Assembly (NCBI GenBank): GCA_036897095.1
Contig: JAYMSP010001359.1
Location: 1-32,996 of the forward strand
Reading direction: 5' to 3'
From: Plantago elongata
Taxonomy: Eukaryota; Streptophyta; Magnoliopsida; Lamiales; Plantaginaceae
Length of the DNA: 32,996 nucleotides
Part shown: positions 1 through 9,413 of the stretch, one piece after another
Layout: each line of letters begins with the position of its first letter
Numbering within the stretch: the first letter of the stretch is position 1
Notes under the pieces: generated by a model
Databases searched by the model: none
What the model saw: only the letters and a program-made list of their open reading frames with translations
Told to the model about the DNA's origin: nothing
Program-made: the position numbers and the translations under genes

Positions 1-1
1 A

Positions 2-166
2 CTCCCAGACGACGAACCACCCCCGCTCGCGGACCAACCCGCCGCACCCTTTCACCAATCACCGGATTCCTTCACGAATAAGGAGGCGGCGGCGCCCCTC
101 AACGCGTGCAATGAACACCCACGAGGAACGAGAGGCAGGAAGGAAGGCATCGCGACTCGATTTTAG
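2..166 (+). other. GC-rich exon-like segment at the left edge
   Basis: The first 166 bases are far richer in G and C than the several kilobases that follow. One + frame is open from base 2 for 54 codons to a TAG at 164-166, with a proline- and alanine-rich start. A second + frame is also open and runs into a perfect donor-like GTAAGT at 168-173; it contains an ATG at 111. So this is either the C-terminal end of a gene lying to the left or an exon with a splice donor at 167/168. The - strand frames are closed quickly. I do not recognise the protein. Confidence 0.3.
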
Positions 167-280
167 TGTAAGTTTGTGTTGATTTGATTTGATTTGATTG
201 GGATGATTGGGATGAATAGGTCACTAGCTGCTGCAAAATGGGTGAACAGTACAGCCATTTGAATGTCCATCCATACACAA

Positions 281-334
281 AAATCTCCCAACACCATCCA
301 AATACCCCATCCAAATTGGCATCCAATCAACCCC
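281..334 (-). repeat. Terminal fragment of a Tourist-like MITE
   Basis: Read on the - strand, this begins GGGGTTGATTGG and continues with TTTGGATGG-type repeats. It resembles the starts of the elements at 20306, 23671 and 24283 over about 50 bases. It is followed on the + strand by TTA, the target-site type of that family. The other end is not recognisable, so the copy is truncated or diverged. Confidence 0.4.
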
Positions 335-337
335 TTA

Positions 338-872
338 GAGATTTAATCTCTACATTTTAATTGAAGGAGCATTTCCTTTCAGGCGATCTCTTGTAGCAGT
401 TAGCCATGTATTTGACGGTACTAGAATACCATTACCTAGTACATTATTAGTAATTCAATACTTGTTATTACTGAACTTTATCGTATTGATGTTATTCGCT
501 TCGTCGTAATCTTTAATGAAACTACATTCGTATATGCATAGCTGTTATAGGCTCATTTGCATAGACGTGACGTAGCCCTTATCTGATTGATATATCATTA
601 GGAGGGTGATGAGCTGCGACCAATGTACTATTAGCTAAGTCGTATAAGCACACTTCATGGAAGTATATTCTTCCTTTAGCTAGAATGCCATGATCTGGGA
701 ATTTACATGTCTTGTAATCTTTATTGTATGTGATAGGGTTTTTGAAGTATCCTTTTTCACAACTATATGTCTACCCTTAAGAACTAGCTTAATTAATTCC
801 TCAAAAGAAAAACCATGTGGTTTAGACTTTATTGTACTACGACAACTATTTTACTACTTGGGTTAAAACAAG
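338..872. other. AT-rich intergenic DNA, nothing recognised
   Basis: No long reading frame, RNA gene or clear repeat is visible here. It separates the left-edge segment from the first Stowaway MITE. Confidence 0.6.
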
Positions 873-874
873 TA

Positions 875-1088
875 CTCCTTCTATCACGAAGAATTTCTTA
901 CGTTAGGGTTGGTGCATAGTTTTATGCGAAAAAATAAAGTAATGATAAAAAAATGAAGAAGGTGATAAAAAGTGCATTTTTAGTTACAAAATGTTTAATT
1001 TATATGTAAAGTTGAGATCGTTTATTATTTATTAGTAGTTGGGTACTAATAAAAATGACAAATGTATGAATTTGCGTTACGGAGGGAG
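875..1088. mobile_element. Stowaway-like MITE (214 bp)
   Basis: The element is flanked by TA dinucleotides at 873-874 and 1089-1090. The left end reads CTCCTTCTATCACG. The right end, reverse-complemented, reads CTCCCTCCGTAACGC. Both match the CTCCCTCCGTCCC-type terminus of Stowaway (Tc1/mariner-derived) MITEs. It has no coding capacity. Confidence 0.75.
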
Positions 1089-1090
1089 TA

Positions 1091-2614
1091 TTACTTTTAG
1101 TAAATCAGTGATTAATGAGACGAGCAAGCTTAGATTGATTGATCTCAAACTCAATCTGACCGTTGACAAACATTTTCATGAGCGGCTCGATTTTCTAACG
1201 GCCCTTATCAAAACACAGATTCTAACCTTTAAAAGAAACTTGATTAGAAAATAGAAAACAAACATATAAGGTAGTCATTGATAGTGGTGTGTTTTGATAC
1301 TTTAATGGTTGACCATGTCAAAATACATTGCTTGGTAGTAAAAATTGAATTTGAAAATACATCTCAAAGTCCGAAAATCTGCGGGCCTACACTCAAAACA
1401 CACTTCAGTGGGTATTCCGGAAACTCTACTCCCACTAGTAATTTCAAAACCACTCACGGAATGTATTTTTCCGTACTATGCAAATTGTCCAAATTGACCT
1501 TAATTTCATACACGCAATTACAAATCAATCCTTGTAACTTAAAAACATAATTTAAATGAGTATAAAATTGTTTATTACTTATCCTGTTTTCCACACGAAT
1601 AACGGCAGAAGGTAAGCAACCTCCCATTTTTTCATCCCTAAAGCTTTTTAGTTTATGTTGGATGGATTGAATTAATATAATGACGAGTTTGTTATATTAA
1701 AATTTCAAATTTATTGGTAACAACTATATTTCTAATTTTGAATTTTCAAACTGTTTGTTACACTACTAAACTTCTTAAACTAAGTTAAAAAAGTTTGAAC
1801 CAATTTCATGAAGCTAAAGAAAAATATTTTAACTTGATTTATATCCGCTTAACAATTATACTTCTATTTCTATACAACTATTTCTATTTCTTTACTTTTT
1901 TAATTATTCTAACAACATTATAACCAACCAGTTTATTTCAGTTTAGTTGTGTGTTCAATTAATTAGACAACGTGGAGTTCGTATTGGTCATATGTGTTTT
2001 CATGTTTGTTGCGTTCGTTGTTATGACTTGTAACATTACACTATGTTTATTTTTGAACAATTAATTTGACTTTACTTTTGAATATCTTGCTTTCACAATT
2101 TATGTGAGGTAATTCATCAAAAAGTATCATGTGAAATTTTACAAATATGCCTTGTGAATTGTAAATAGTAAATTTGAGAAAATTAAGTAAAGAAGAATAG
2201 TAAATTTAATTTAAAATGCATATTTTCATTTCATTATTTCATATAATCAAATTGGAAAAAAAAGTACTTAACTAAATACATTTACAACTCATACCAAACC
2301 GTGTATAACAAGCGAAACTTTATTGGTATTTCAGCCATTTTATGCCTTAAGTTATGTAAATACATATCAAGACATGCTTCCATTATCCTACCAAGCGATA
2401 TAGAGTGTTTCAAAATACATCACAAAACACTTATCCGAAATTCTACTAAGTGACATGTTTATCGGCCAACATTTTAAATATATACCCCTAAATATATACG
2501 GGCTTTACATGTGTGTTTTGACCAAATAAAATACACCATCTACCAATCAGTCTCTAAGCATATAATGAATTGGGCTAACGAATTGGATTGGATTTCCGGT
2601 GATTGACCAGCCCT
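1091..2614. other. AT-rich intergenic DNA, nothing recognised
   Basis: Only short, unconvincing frames occur here (the longest is about 90 codons at 1278-1550 and looks like chance). The last part contains GATTGACCAGCCCT at 2601-2614, similar to the terminus of the Tourist-like family seen elsewhere, so an old fragment may end here. Confidence 0.55.
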
Positions 2615-3236
2615 AGAGCACATATTGTTGGGATCCTAAAATTCACATTTATCTTATATATAGGATAAAACCATAAAAAAGAGACTAAAAAGAAACAATC
2701 TTAGAGCACTAGTTGTAGGATGCTTAAAAATTTTCTATTCTAAAATCTCTATTATACTATATATATATTTAGGGGATGGTAGTTTAAGTCAAAAAATGCA
2801 GAAAACCTATTTCTAATGTAAAATCACTAAATGAGCACGTTGGACCCATCAATTACACCTTCAAAAAAAATTAGGGAGTGCTCAAATGAAAATTTTAGTT
2901 TACACCCAAAAATGCATTTAGTGTGGACCCCACCAATTTAACTTTCCAAAGATTGTTGCTTTTTTAGTCTCTTTTTTAGTTTTTTATGGTTTTATCCTAT
3001 ATGTGAGATATAAAAGTAAATTTTAGGATCCCAACAACAAGTGATAATAGTAAACTTAAATTGGTGGGGTCCACACTAAATGTATTTTTAGGTGTAAACT
3101 AAATTCTTCATTTGAACACTCCCTAAATTTTTTTGAAGGTGTAATTGATGGGTCTTACATGCTCATTTAGTGATTTTACACTAGAAATATATTTTCTACA
3201 TTTTTTTGACTAAAACTACCATCCTTAAATATAGAA
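2615..3236 (-). mobile_element. Outer MITE copy, split by an inserted sister copy
   Basis: The left part (2615-2700) and the right part (about 3049-3236) belong to one element interrupted at 2701-3048. Its left terminus reads TTGTTGGGATCCTAAAATT from 2625. The interrupting element (2704-3045) is the reverse complement of the same sequence, so the segments run a, b, a', b'. The outer copy lacks its second terminus: after 3236 the sequence no longer matches the family, so its right end is lost. No coding capacity is visible. Confidence 0.65.
2704..3045 (+). mobile_element. Inner MITE copy (about 342 bp), inserted in a relative
   Basis: The two ends form an imperfect terminal inverted repeat. 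The left end is GAGCACTAGTTGTAGGATGC; the right end, reverse-complemented, is ATCACTTGTTGTTGGGATCC. Segment 2760-2946 is a close reverse complement of 3052-3236, and 2951-3037 is a close reverse complement of 2625-2700. This is the pattern expected when one copy inserts into another in opposite orientation. TTA precedes and TAA follows, which hints at a three-base target but is not an exact duplication. The superfamily is uncertain. Confidence 0.65.
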
Positions 3237-3711
3237 CATGTTTAGCAAAACTAACTGAAAAGTTAGTTGATAGCTAAAAAGGTAACTGATAGTTGAATAA
3301 TTAACTGGTAGATTATTAGGTAATTTTCTTTTTCAACAAGTTAAAGCTTCTCAAACCAGCTAACTTCTCAGCTAGTTTGTTTGAGAGCTGTGTATTTACG
3401 TAACGAGTTTTTTATTTAAAAAAAGTTTGTGGTAATAGAGTTATAGTATAATGATGTTTTGAGGATAAATGTGAGGAGAATTTTAAGCATTTTATGAACT
3501 TTTTAGAATAGGTTTGAGAGGAATATTTTAGGGGAATTCTACAACTGACTCTTATTTGCATTGGATTAGACCCGTATTCGGCCTTGCCAAGAAGCCCAAT
3601 CAAAGAGGCGATTCGCAAAAACCAATTTATCTTTGATTTTCTGAAACCAAAAAAGAAAAAATAACAGGACGAAAGATTAGAAGTTGAGAAATTGTTGGAA
3701 ATTGATTGAAG
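3237..3711. promoter_or_regulatory. Upstream region of the small membrane-protein gene
   Basis: This stretch should hold the promoter and 5' UTR of the gene starting at 3712. The first part (about 3237-3400) is rich in AGTTAG/CTAACT words in both orientations and looks like another old inverted-repeat element. No convincing TATA box can be chosen by eye. Confidence 0.35.
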
Positions 3712-5904
3712 ATGTTTCCACGAAGAGTGACGCGTTCGATTCCACTGGTCGCTGGAGCTGTCGTGTAAGCTTCTTCTTCTCCGATTACCGTTTCTTTTTC
3801 TTCTCCGATTACCTTTTCTTCTTCTTCTTCTTCGTTGTAATTTATTACCTCTTTTTGCTGTCGCTAGTTACCTTATGTAGTTATGTGGCTAATTAACTCT
3901 AATTCATCATATGATTTCTGCTTTTATGGTAGTGTAGCGTTTAGGGAAGTTGTCATTTTTATTGCTAACTTTCATCTTCTTTGCTTATGTATGTTGGAAG
4001 TTTAGAAAACTTCAAATTTGAGATCATTGTTGGCTTTTTGTAACTGGAAAGTGTAAATAATTGGGGATGTATACTGATTGGATAAGGTTTGGACTATCAT
4101 ATAGGAGAATTGACATGATCTGGGTGAAATCCGATTTGAATCGAAGAACTCCATTTTATGTGACTCGTTTGAAAAAAGCTTACTGTATTCTCATCCCAGT
4201 TTTGTGGGCACGTTGTACTAACTACACTTCATACCTCTGGCCTCCATTTTCAGTTGGATGTGATGTTATAGAGGTGTGGGCGTGGCTATATGCACGTCTT
4301 TTGACCTTATCTGTTGATGGGGGTGTTTGTTGCATGATTTCATGACGTCTATAGATTGGGGCTCGTGCGTTTTCAACAGATTTTAACTGTGAAGTTAGAT
4401 TTAGTGTCTTGTGTCATTTGATGACGACGGATTCAAGCACATGTGAGTTTTTGTTACCTCATTAAATGAGGAAAAGTGATTGTATGCATATTAAGTAGAG
4501 TAGTAGAAAGGTAATAATAGATTTGGAGTGAAGTTTGAGTTGGCGGAAGAATTTAATCCTCAAAGGGTTATATTGGCTGCTACTCGAACTGTCATGAGTA
4601 AAGCAGTAGAAACGTAATAGATATGAAAGTGAAATTTGAGTTGGCGGAAGTATTTAATCTTCAAGGGGTTATTTTAGCATTCAATATGTCTGCGATGGTT
4701 TTAGTAATGTGTAGAGCAGTGGAAAGGTAATAGTTATGTAAGACATGGAAGTGAAGTTTGAGTGTGTGGAAGTATTTAATCTGCAAAGGGTTATTTTAGT
4801 ATTCAATACTTTCAAGTGAATAATACTTGGAATTTGGAAACAAGTCGGTATCTTTTTGGGACATGACAAAACTCAAAGCACAAATTTTACCTTCTCAGTT
4901 GCTATTTCCTTAAACTAAAACCACCTGACTAATCTAGCTTCCGTTCGAATTTTCATTTTTTGTTTTAGTCTATCTTTGAGTTTTGTGGTTTAACTCTAAC
5001 AATTAGGATGCGTGCTCAAACTAAGGAGTGTAATCATTAATTTGACCAAGTTAACCACAATATTGGGGTAATAACCAGTATAGGTATGCTTGTAATAGTA
5101 TTTGCTTATAATGCAAGTGTGCAACAACTGAGAGGTTTCTCAATGCCTTGTTATGCATGTCCTTGACATTCATACACTGGGAGTAATTTTTAAAAATATG
5201 TGCAACATGTAGTGCTTATTGACATATGCTTCATGTTAATGTTCTAGTGGTGATAGAGAGTTAGAGACGTGTCACTCTCAAAGAGTGCTAACAACAATTT
5301 CCGCATAACAATTTATTTGTTTCTAACAAAAGCAGGTAGGTTTTTGGTATGACGGGCAGCTTTCATCGTCTCTTCTGTAATAGGCTGAAAGCAGGAGCTA
5401 ATTAGGCTTCTATGCTTTCTTCGCTAATGCATCTGCAAGAACTATCTCATAAGTTTCTAAATTTGCTGGCACTATTTGCAAACATTAAGCACATTCACTA
5501 ATAATTCGACCTTTTGTCTTTCTGCAAATTTGGGCACGATTTGATTATTATGTACCTGGTTGTTCCTGATATTTTGTCTTCTGGTTGGTATTTGAATTGT
5601 AATATACTGCATATTCATCCATAATACATCCCCTAGTTCTCGTTTGATGTCAGGACATTATGCTACTTAATTACGCCTCTTATTTAGCTGATGATGAAAT
5701 AGGTTTCCAAAACTTTTGTAAAGATGGACCAGTTACCTAATGATTAGTATACCTTTGAGTGCTTTAGCTCAACTGATTCTCAAATTTGGCAGTGTGGGAA
5801 TCGTCTCTGGAAATTACTTATTTGCTACCCCCCTCAATGATTACTGGAGAAAAAAGATGGAAGAGGAAGCCGCAGCAAAAGAGACCGATGCTCGCTCTGC
5901 CTAA
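3712..5904 (+). CDS. Small single-pass membrane protein, probably mitochondrial (54 aa, two exons)
   Basis: Exon 1 is 3712-3764 and exon 2 is 5793-5904. They are joined across a 2028-base intron with donor GTAAGC at 3765 and acceptor GGCAG ending at 5792, phase 2. The product starts MFPRRVTRSIPLVAGAV. Residues 1-8 are basic, about residues 10-28 form a hydrophobic helix, and a short TPLNDYW stretch leads into a charged tail with KKMEEEAAAKE that ends at TAA 5902-5904. A basic start, one helix and a short charged tail suit a small inner-membrane or assembly-factor protein of mitochondria. I cannot name a family, and no catalytic motif is visible. The intron opens with a pyrimidine-rich tract carrying two copies of TCTCCGATTACC (3778-3814). 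Gene finders easily miss such a gene because each exon is very short. Confidence 0.65.
4495..4815 (+). repeat. Three imperfect tandem repeats of about 105-115 bp in an intron
   Basis: Units begin near 4495, 4597 and 4711. Each holds, in order, a GTAGAAA/GTGGAAAGGTAATA word, GTGAAGTTTGAGT, GGAAGTATTTAATC and AAAGGGTTATTTTAG, or close variants. The array lies in the intron of the small membrane-protein gene. No function is evident, and it could be a local duplication or part of an old element. Confidence 0.6.
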
Positions 5905-6244
5905 TTGGGTTCAACTTGTTAAGCAATTTAACAAGGCGAGAGGATACTACCAATTCTGATTCCATTTGTCGATGATGTTAGAATAGCATTACATCTGCAG
6001 TGCAATGTTGACCATGTAGGCTGCCTTTTCTTTTCTTTTTTTTAAACGGCAAATGTGACTCGAACCCCGATCTATTGGCTGGAGAGAAAGCGTCTTACCA
6101 TCTGAGCTGCACTGCTAAATGATATTTTTAAGAGAGGTCCCAGATATAGTCTGAAGTTGACTTGGTGTAACATTCTTCTAATGTAATCTTTCCTTTCATT
6201 TTTTTTATGTCGTCTTGATTATAAAAACAGTTTGTGACATGCCG
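5905..6244 (+). other. Probable 3' UTR and flank of the small gene, including a SINE
   Basis: This follows the stop at 5902-5904. It includes the SINE at 6022-6118 in opposite orientation. A candidate polyadenylation signal lies at 6245. No reading frame of note is present. Confidence 0.4.
6022..6118 (-). mobile_element. tRNA-derived SINE
   Basis: On the - strand the sequence holds a pol III A-box-like GCAGCTCAGATGG (6099-6111) and a B-box-like GGGGTTCGAGTC (6057-6068), spaced as in a tRNA. An A-rich tail follows (poly-T on the + strand, about 6026-6044). The bases beside the B box do not form a proper T stem and no acceptor stem is seen, so this is a SINE rather than a working tRNA gene. 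Confidence 0.65.
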
Positions 6245-6250
6245 AATAAA
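6245..6250 (+). terminator. Candidate polyadenylation signal AATAAA
   Basis: AATAAA lies about 340 bases after the stop codon of the small membrane-protein gene. Plant signals are loose, so this is only a candidate. Confidence 0.3.
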
Positions 6251-6517
6251 ACTGAGAAAACCATTGTATTTGCAGAAATGCAGTGTCAAAACTGTAGTAA
6301 ACCTACAGAAGACACTGAATAATTATCAATAGAAGTTATGGAATCTATTGTTGCAGGGCAAAACAGCGGAAACAGAGACTTAGGTAGACAAAATATAGGA
6401 AGCAAAACACTACAATCTGTTGAAATCATATACATTTGAATAGATATTTACAGTTCTCAAACTATGTGATTGCATAATCCAGAGAGCTTCAGGAATAATT
6501 TGATTCCTATAGTTGAA

Positions 6518-7741
6518 TCAGTATGCAGGAGCAGGAGTCAAAACCCAAGGGCTATTCAAGATTTGCAAACACAAGGTAAGACAGACAGAAGCAACAGTGG
6601 AAGATTTACCGCTCATATATCGCATTGCTTCGACTCCCCTATCGACCACTTCCTCGTGAACAACGTCAACACCCTTCTTCATACGCTCTGAGAGTTTCTG
6701 TAACAGAAAGTCCAGAAAACATCTAACCGTCTCAAAAGTCACCATTCCGGTCATATTCACTACAAGTTTCCTATTACTCGGCACTGCCAAAGTCGAAGAC
6801 ACATTCCCAACCCATCCATTACTATCAATAAGCTTCTTTGGTTTATAAAAACTTATCTGTTTCTCATGATCATCGAAGCCATCTTCAAGTTCAAGCTTGT
6901 CATAACAACTCAACTTCGAACTCATAGCAGAATTCGTCTTCCAGAGCTGATGAGACGTTCGGACAAAAGTATCCACTCCACCATTACACACAGACACCAT
7001 CAAGTCTTTCACTCTCGCTTCGTGCTTGGGATTAGTCAAGCCAGCGAATATCTCATCGTAAGTGTTGATGCTCATCGTTTGCTCCAGGTAAACGGTCACA
7101 GCCGTACTAACAAACAATCTAATGCAATCTGATATCAACTCTTTGCATTTCTCATCACAAGAAAACTCGATCCACCTTTTGACATTCTTGCTCCATGTCA
7201 ATGAATCTTCAGAATCCGAACACAGGGCCATAACCAAGTTCCTAGCTAGACTGCCAACCACAACAGAAGCAAAACCCGTCCCTGCATCCGAAAACAACTT
7301 ATCGATCACCCGATGAACGAAACCTGGCCTTTTATCCATACAACTACCATATTCCAGAGCTTCTTGATCACCAAATCCTTGCAAAACTCCAACAGTAAGA
7401 GCCCTAGTAAGTCTACTTAACGATTCCGAAAACTCGTTCGAGCTCATAACCTTGGAAACTTGCTTCAAGCTCTGTGGGACTTGATCAGAATCGGAACTGA
7501 TGAAGTCCTTGACATCCCTGGAAAGAATCCCAATAGTGTCAGCTGAATCAGACACCATTTCAGCTAGAGAAACAAATGCACCAAAAAGTTTGAAGAATCT
7601 GTGCCTCTTTTGAACAACAGAAGGCAGGTTGTATAACTTACATGCACCATAAGTAGTCAATCCTAATGCACTCAAGAAGAGAACCCTCTTCTTGTTTTTC
7701 TTGGTAAAGTGTAAACCTTTCTTCAATAGGATAAAATCCAT
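6518..7741 (-). CDS. PHLOEM PROTEIN 2-LIKE A10-type protein (407 aa, intronless)
   Basis: One uninterrupted frame runs from ATG at 7741 to TGA at 6518-6520. The product begins MDFILLKKGLHFTKKNKKR, a basic stretch, then a hydrophobic segment (about residues 20-37, VLFLSALGLTTYGACKLY). This is followed by a region resembling the plant family named PHLOEM PROTEIN 2-LIKE A10 (Arabidopsis relatives are, as I recall, At1g10150 and At1g59510). Recognisable family stretches include LPSVVQKRHRFFKLFGAFVS and LAEMVSDSADTIGILSRDVK. A second hydrophobic segment lies near the C terminus (about residues 384-398). I see no lectin fold of true PP2 proteins, so the family name should not be read as a function. 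The sequence suggests a membrane-anchored protein with a helical middle. The length looks complete and the start is the first Met. Family confidence is good; function is unknown. Confidence 0.8.
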   Translation of the reverse strand: MDFILLKKGLHFTKKNKKRVLFLSALGLTTYGACKLYNLPSVVQKRHRFFKLFGAFVSLAEMVSDSADTIGILSRDVKDFISSDSDQVPQSLKQVSKVMSSNEFSESLSRLTRALTVGVLQGFGDQEALEYGSCMDKRPGFVHRVIDKLFSDAGTGFASVVVGSLARNLVMALCSDSEDSLTWSKNVKRWIEFSCDEKCKELISDCIRLFVSTAVTVYLEQTMSINTYDEIFAGLTNPKHEARVKDLMVSVCNGGVDTFVRTSHQLWKTNSAMSSKLSCYDKLELEDGFDDHEKQISFYKPKKLIDSNGWVGNVSSTLAVPSNRKLVVNMTGMVTFETVRCFLDFLLQKLSERMKKGVDVVHEEVVDRGVEAMRYMSGKSSTVASVCLTLCLQILNSPWVLTPAPAY

Positions 7742-7962
7742 GTATGAATAGAATGAATAGAAATGTTGAAAGAAATAATAATATGGGGAGAAAAGATGCA
7801 GTACGTATCTGTCGGTATGTATTTGTCAATGTTATCCAATTTGAAGAATGAGGAGTATGTTCGTTTGGGTTGTTGAGTAAGTAATACTCCTCCTTCTCGT
7901 TCTTACTTGGTCGATCAAATATCACGCACTGAAGTGATTATTTATCTACTCAAATTGAATAT

Positions 7963-7972
7963 TTTATATATA
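7963..7972 (-). promoter_or_regulatory. Candidate TATA box for the PP2-A10-like gene
   Basis: Read on the - strand, the sequence TATATATAAAAT lies about 225 bases upstream of the ATG at 7741. The position allows a 5' UTR of roughly 190 bases. The surrounding DNA is AT-rich, so chance is possible. Confidence 0.3.
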
Positions 7973-7979
7973 AAAAAAT

Positions 7980-8950
7980 TCAATTTCAGTTAAAAAATAC
8001 CACTCAAATTCTATCTCAATCAATCTTTTAAATATTTTTAAATTGAATTTGACTAAATTACTCTAATTTACCAGGAAAAAATATCATCAAAATCATCATT
8101 AAGCACATTTTACAGCCCTTCATATTGTATATATCTTTATTGAAATAATTTTTCAACGTAACTTATAAGCAATTTAGACTCAAAATCAACTTAAACATTA
8201 TTGCAAAATTAAATGTGACTTTGATTGTTATACCATCAGGTTTTGTATAATGCAAATAGTAATATAAATTAAAGTATATACCTTGTTCACTCCACAATCT
8301 CAGTGGAAAGATTTAATAGTTACTTCTCACATAAGGAAGAAATCAAAATTATCTAATGAACTAGCTGATAAATTATTTATAATATAATTTAGCATCTGTT
8401 AATGTTGAATAATATACTGAATTAGGGTCCGTTTGAAAATCAATTCAAATTTCAATTTAAATTGTATATTGTTTAACATATAAAAATACAATTTGTATTA
8501 AATTTTTTTCAATTCAATTGCATCCCAAATAATCATATACATAAGTAATTTATGACGTATATTTATATAAAATTAAATTATTATTTACCTTTAATAATTG
8601 TAAAAGGTTGACAGTTTGAGATATGAATTGAATTGAATTTAAATTATATTTTTATATAAAATTTTAAATGTTTTTTTTAAATTGTGTTATATATCATAAA
8701 TTAATCGGGTTTAAGTAGCATGTCGAACCGTCTGAATCATTGGTAGTGGCGGGTAACACGTGTGAAAGTGTAGGGCCGGGAAGTGCAACTACTGAAGAAA
8801 AGTGGATATGGATGGTTTGTAAAAGGAGTGTATTTAATATTATCTGATAGTTTTGATAGGAGGAGAGGATAGAGATGGACTGACTGACAATAATCAATGT
8901 TCAACCAGAGCGGCTGCCTGCCTGCCTGGTGATAGCTAGTTGTTGAAATG
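7980..8950. other. AT-rich intergenic DNA
   Basis: No gene is recognised. At 8424-8535 a stretch starts AGGGTCCGTTTG and contains CAATTCAA/TTGAATTG-type words in both orientations, as in common plant MITEs, but the second end is not clear. The segment 8700-8945 is less AT-rich and holds a CTGCCTGCCTGCCTG run at 8918-8931. Its role is unknown. Confidence 0.4.
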
Positions 8951-8952
8951 TA

Positions 8953-9165
8953 CTACTCGCACCGTACCCCAAAAACGAAATATTTTTCTGTTTTAATCAT
9001 TCTACTACACAGGATAAAATACGTTTTCATTTTTAATAATAATTTCACAATACAATTCATTTCCACCACATATAATTTCTCAAACTCATTTTTAACTACA
9101 TATTACATATTCTTTTTTAAATTGTATTTTTTCCAATTATTTCGTTCCTAACAAGACGGAGGGAG
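8953..9165. mobile_element. Stowaway-like MITE, diverged left end
   Basis: TA flanks both sides (8951-8952 and 9166-9167). The right end, reverse-complemented, reads CTCCCTCCGTCTTGTT. The left end CTACTCGCACCGTACCCC is a degraded match. The interior has ATAATTTCACAATACAATTC, shared with the neighbouring element at 9183. Confidence 0.65.
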
Positions 9166-9182
9166 TATATTTCTTCTTCATA

Positions 9183-9411
9183 CTCCCTTCTTCCTACTAA
9201 ACTAAAATAACTTTTTATGTTAAACGTTCCATCAAAGTAAAGTAATTTTCATTTATAAAAATAATTTCACAATAAAATTCATTTTCAACCACATCGTTAT
9301 TAGATTAGTATATACTTTTCTATTTTAAATTAATTTTTAAGTACATATTATATATTTCTTTTAAAAATCATACATTTGAGATATGTTTTATCTTAGTTGG
9401 GATGGAGGGAG
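9183..9411. mobile_element. Stowaway-like MITE (229 bp)
   Basis: TA flanks both sides (9181-9182 and 9412-9413). The left end is CTCCCTTCTTCCTACTAA. The right end, reverse-complemented, is CTCCCTCCATCCCAACTAA. The interior carries ATAATTTCACAATAAAATTC, close to the element 15 bases to the left. Confidence 0.8.
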
Positions 9412-9413
9412 TA

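Noticed and set aside
1278..1550. 90-codon + frame as a gene
   Set aside because: It has no recognisable motif, sits in AT-rich DNA and has no splice or promoter context; it looks like a chance frame.
6030..6118. tRNA gene on the - strand
   Set aside because: A- and B-box-like sequences are present, but there is no proper T stem or acceptor stem, and an A-rich tail follows; a SINE explains it better.
8424..8660. Complete MITE starting AGGGTCCGTTTG
   Set aside because: One end resembles a common plant MITE terminus, but I could not find a matching second end or target duplication.
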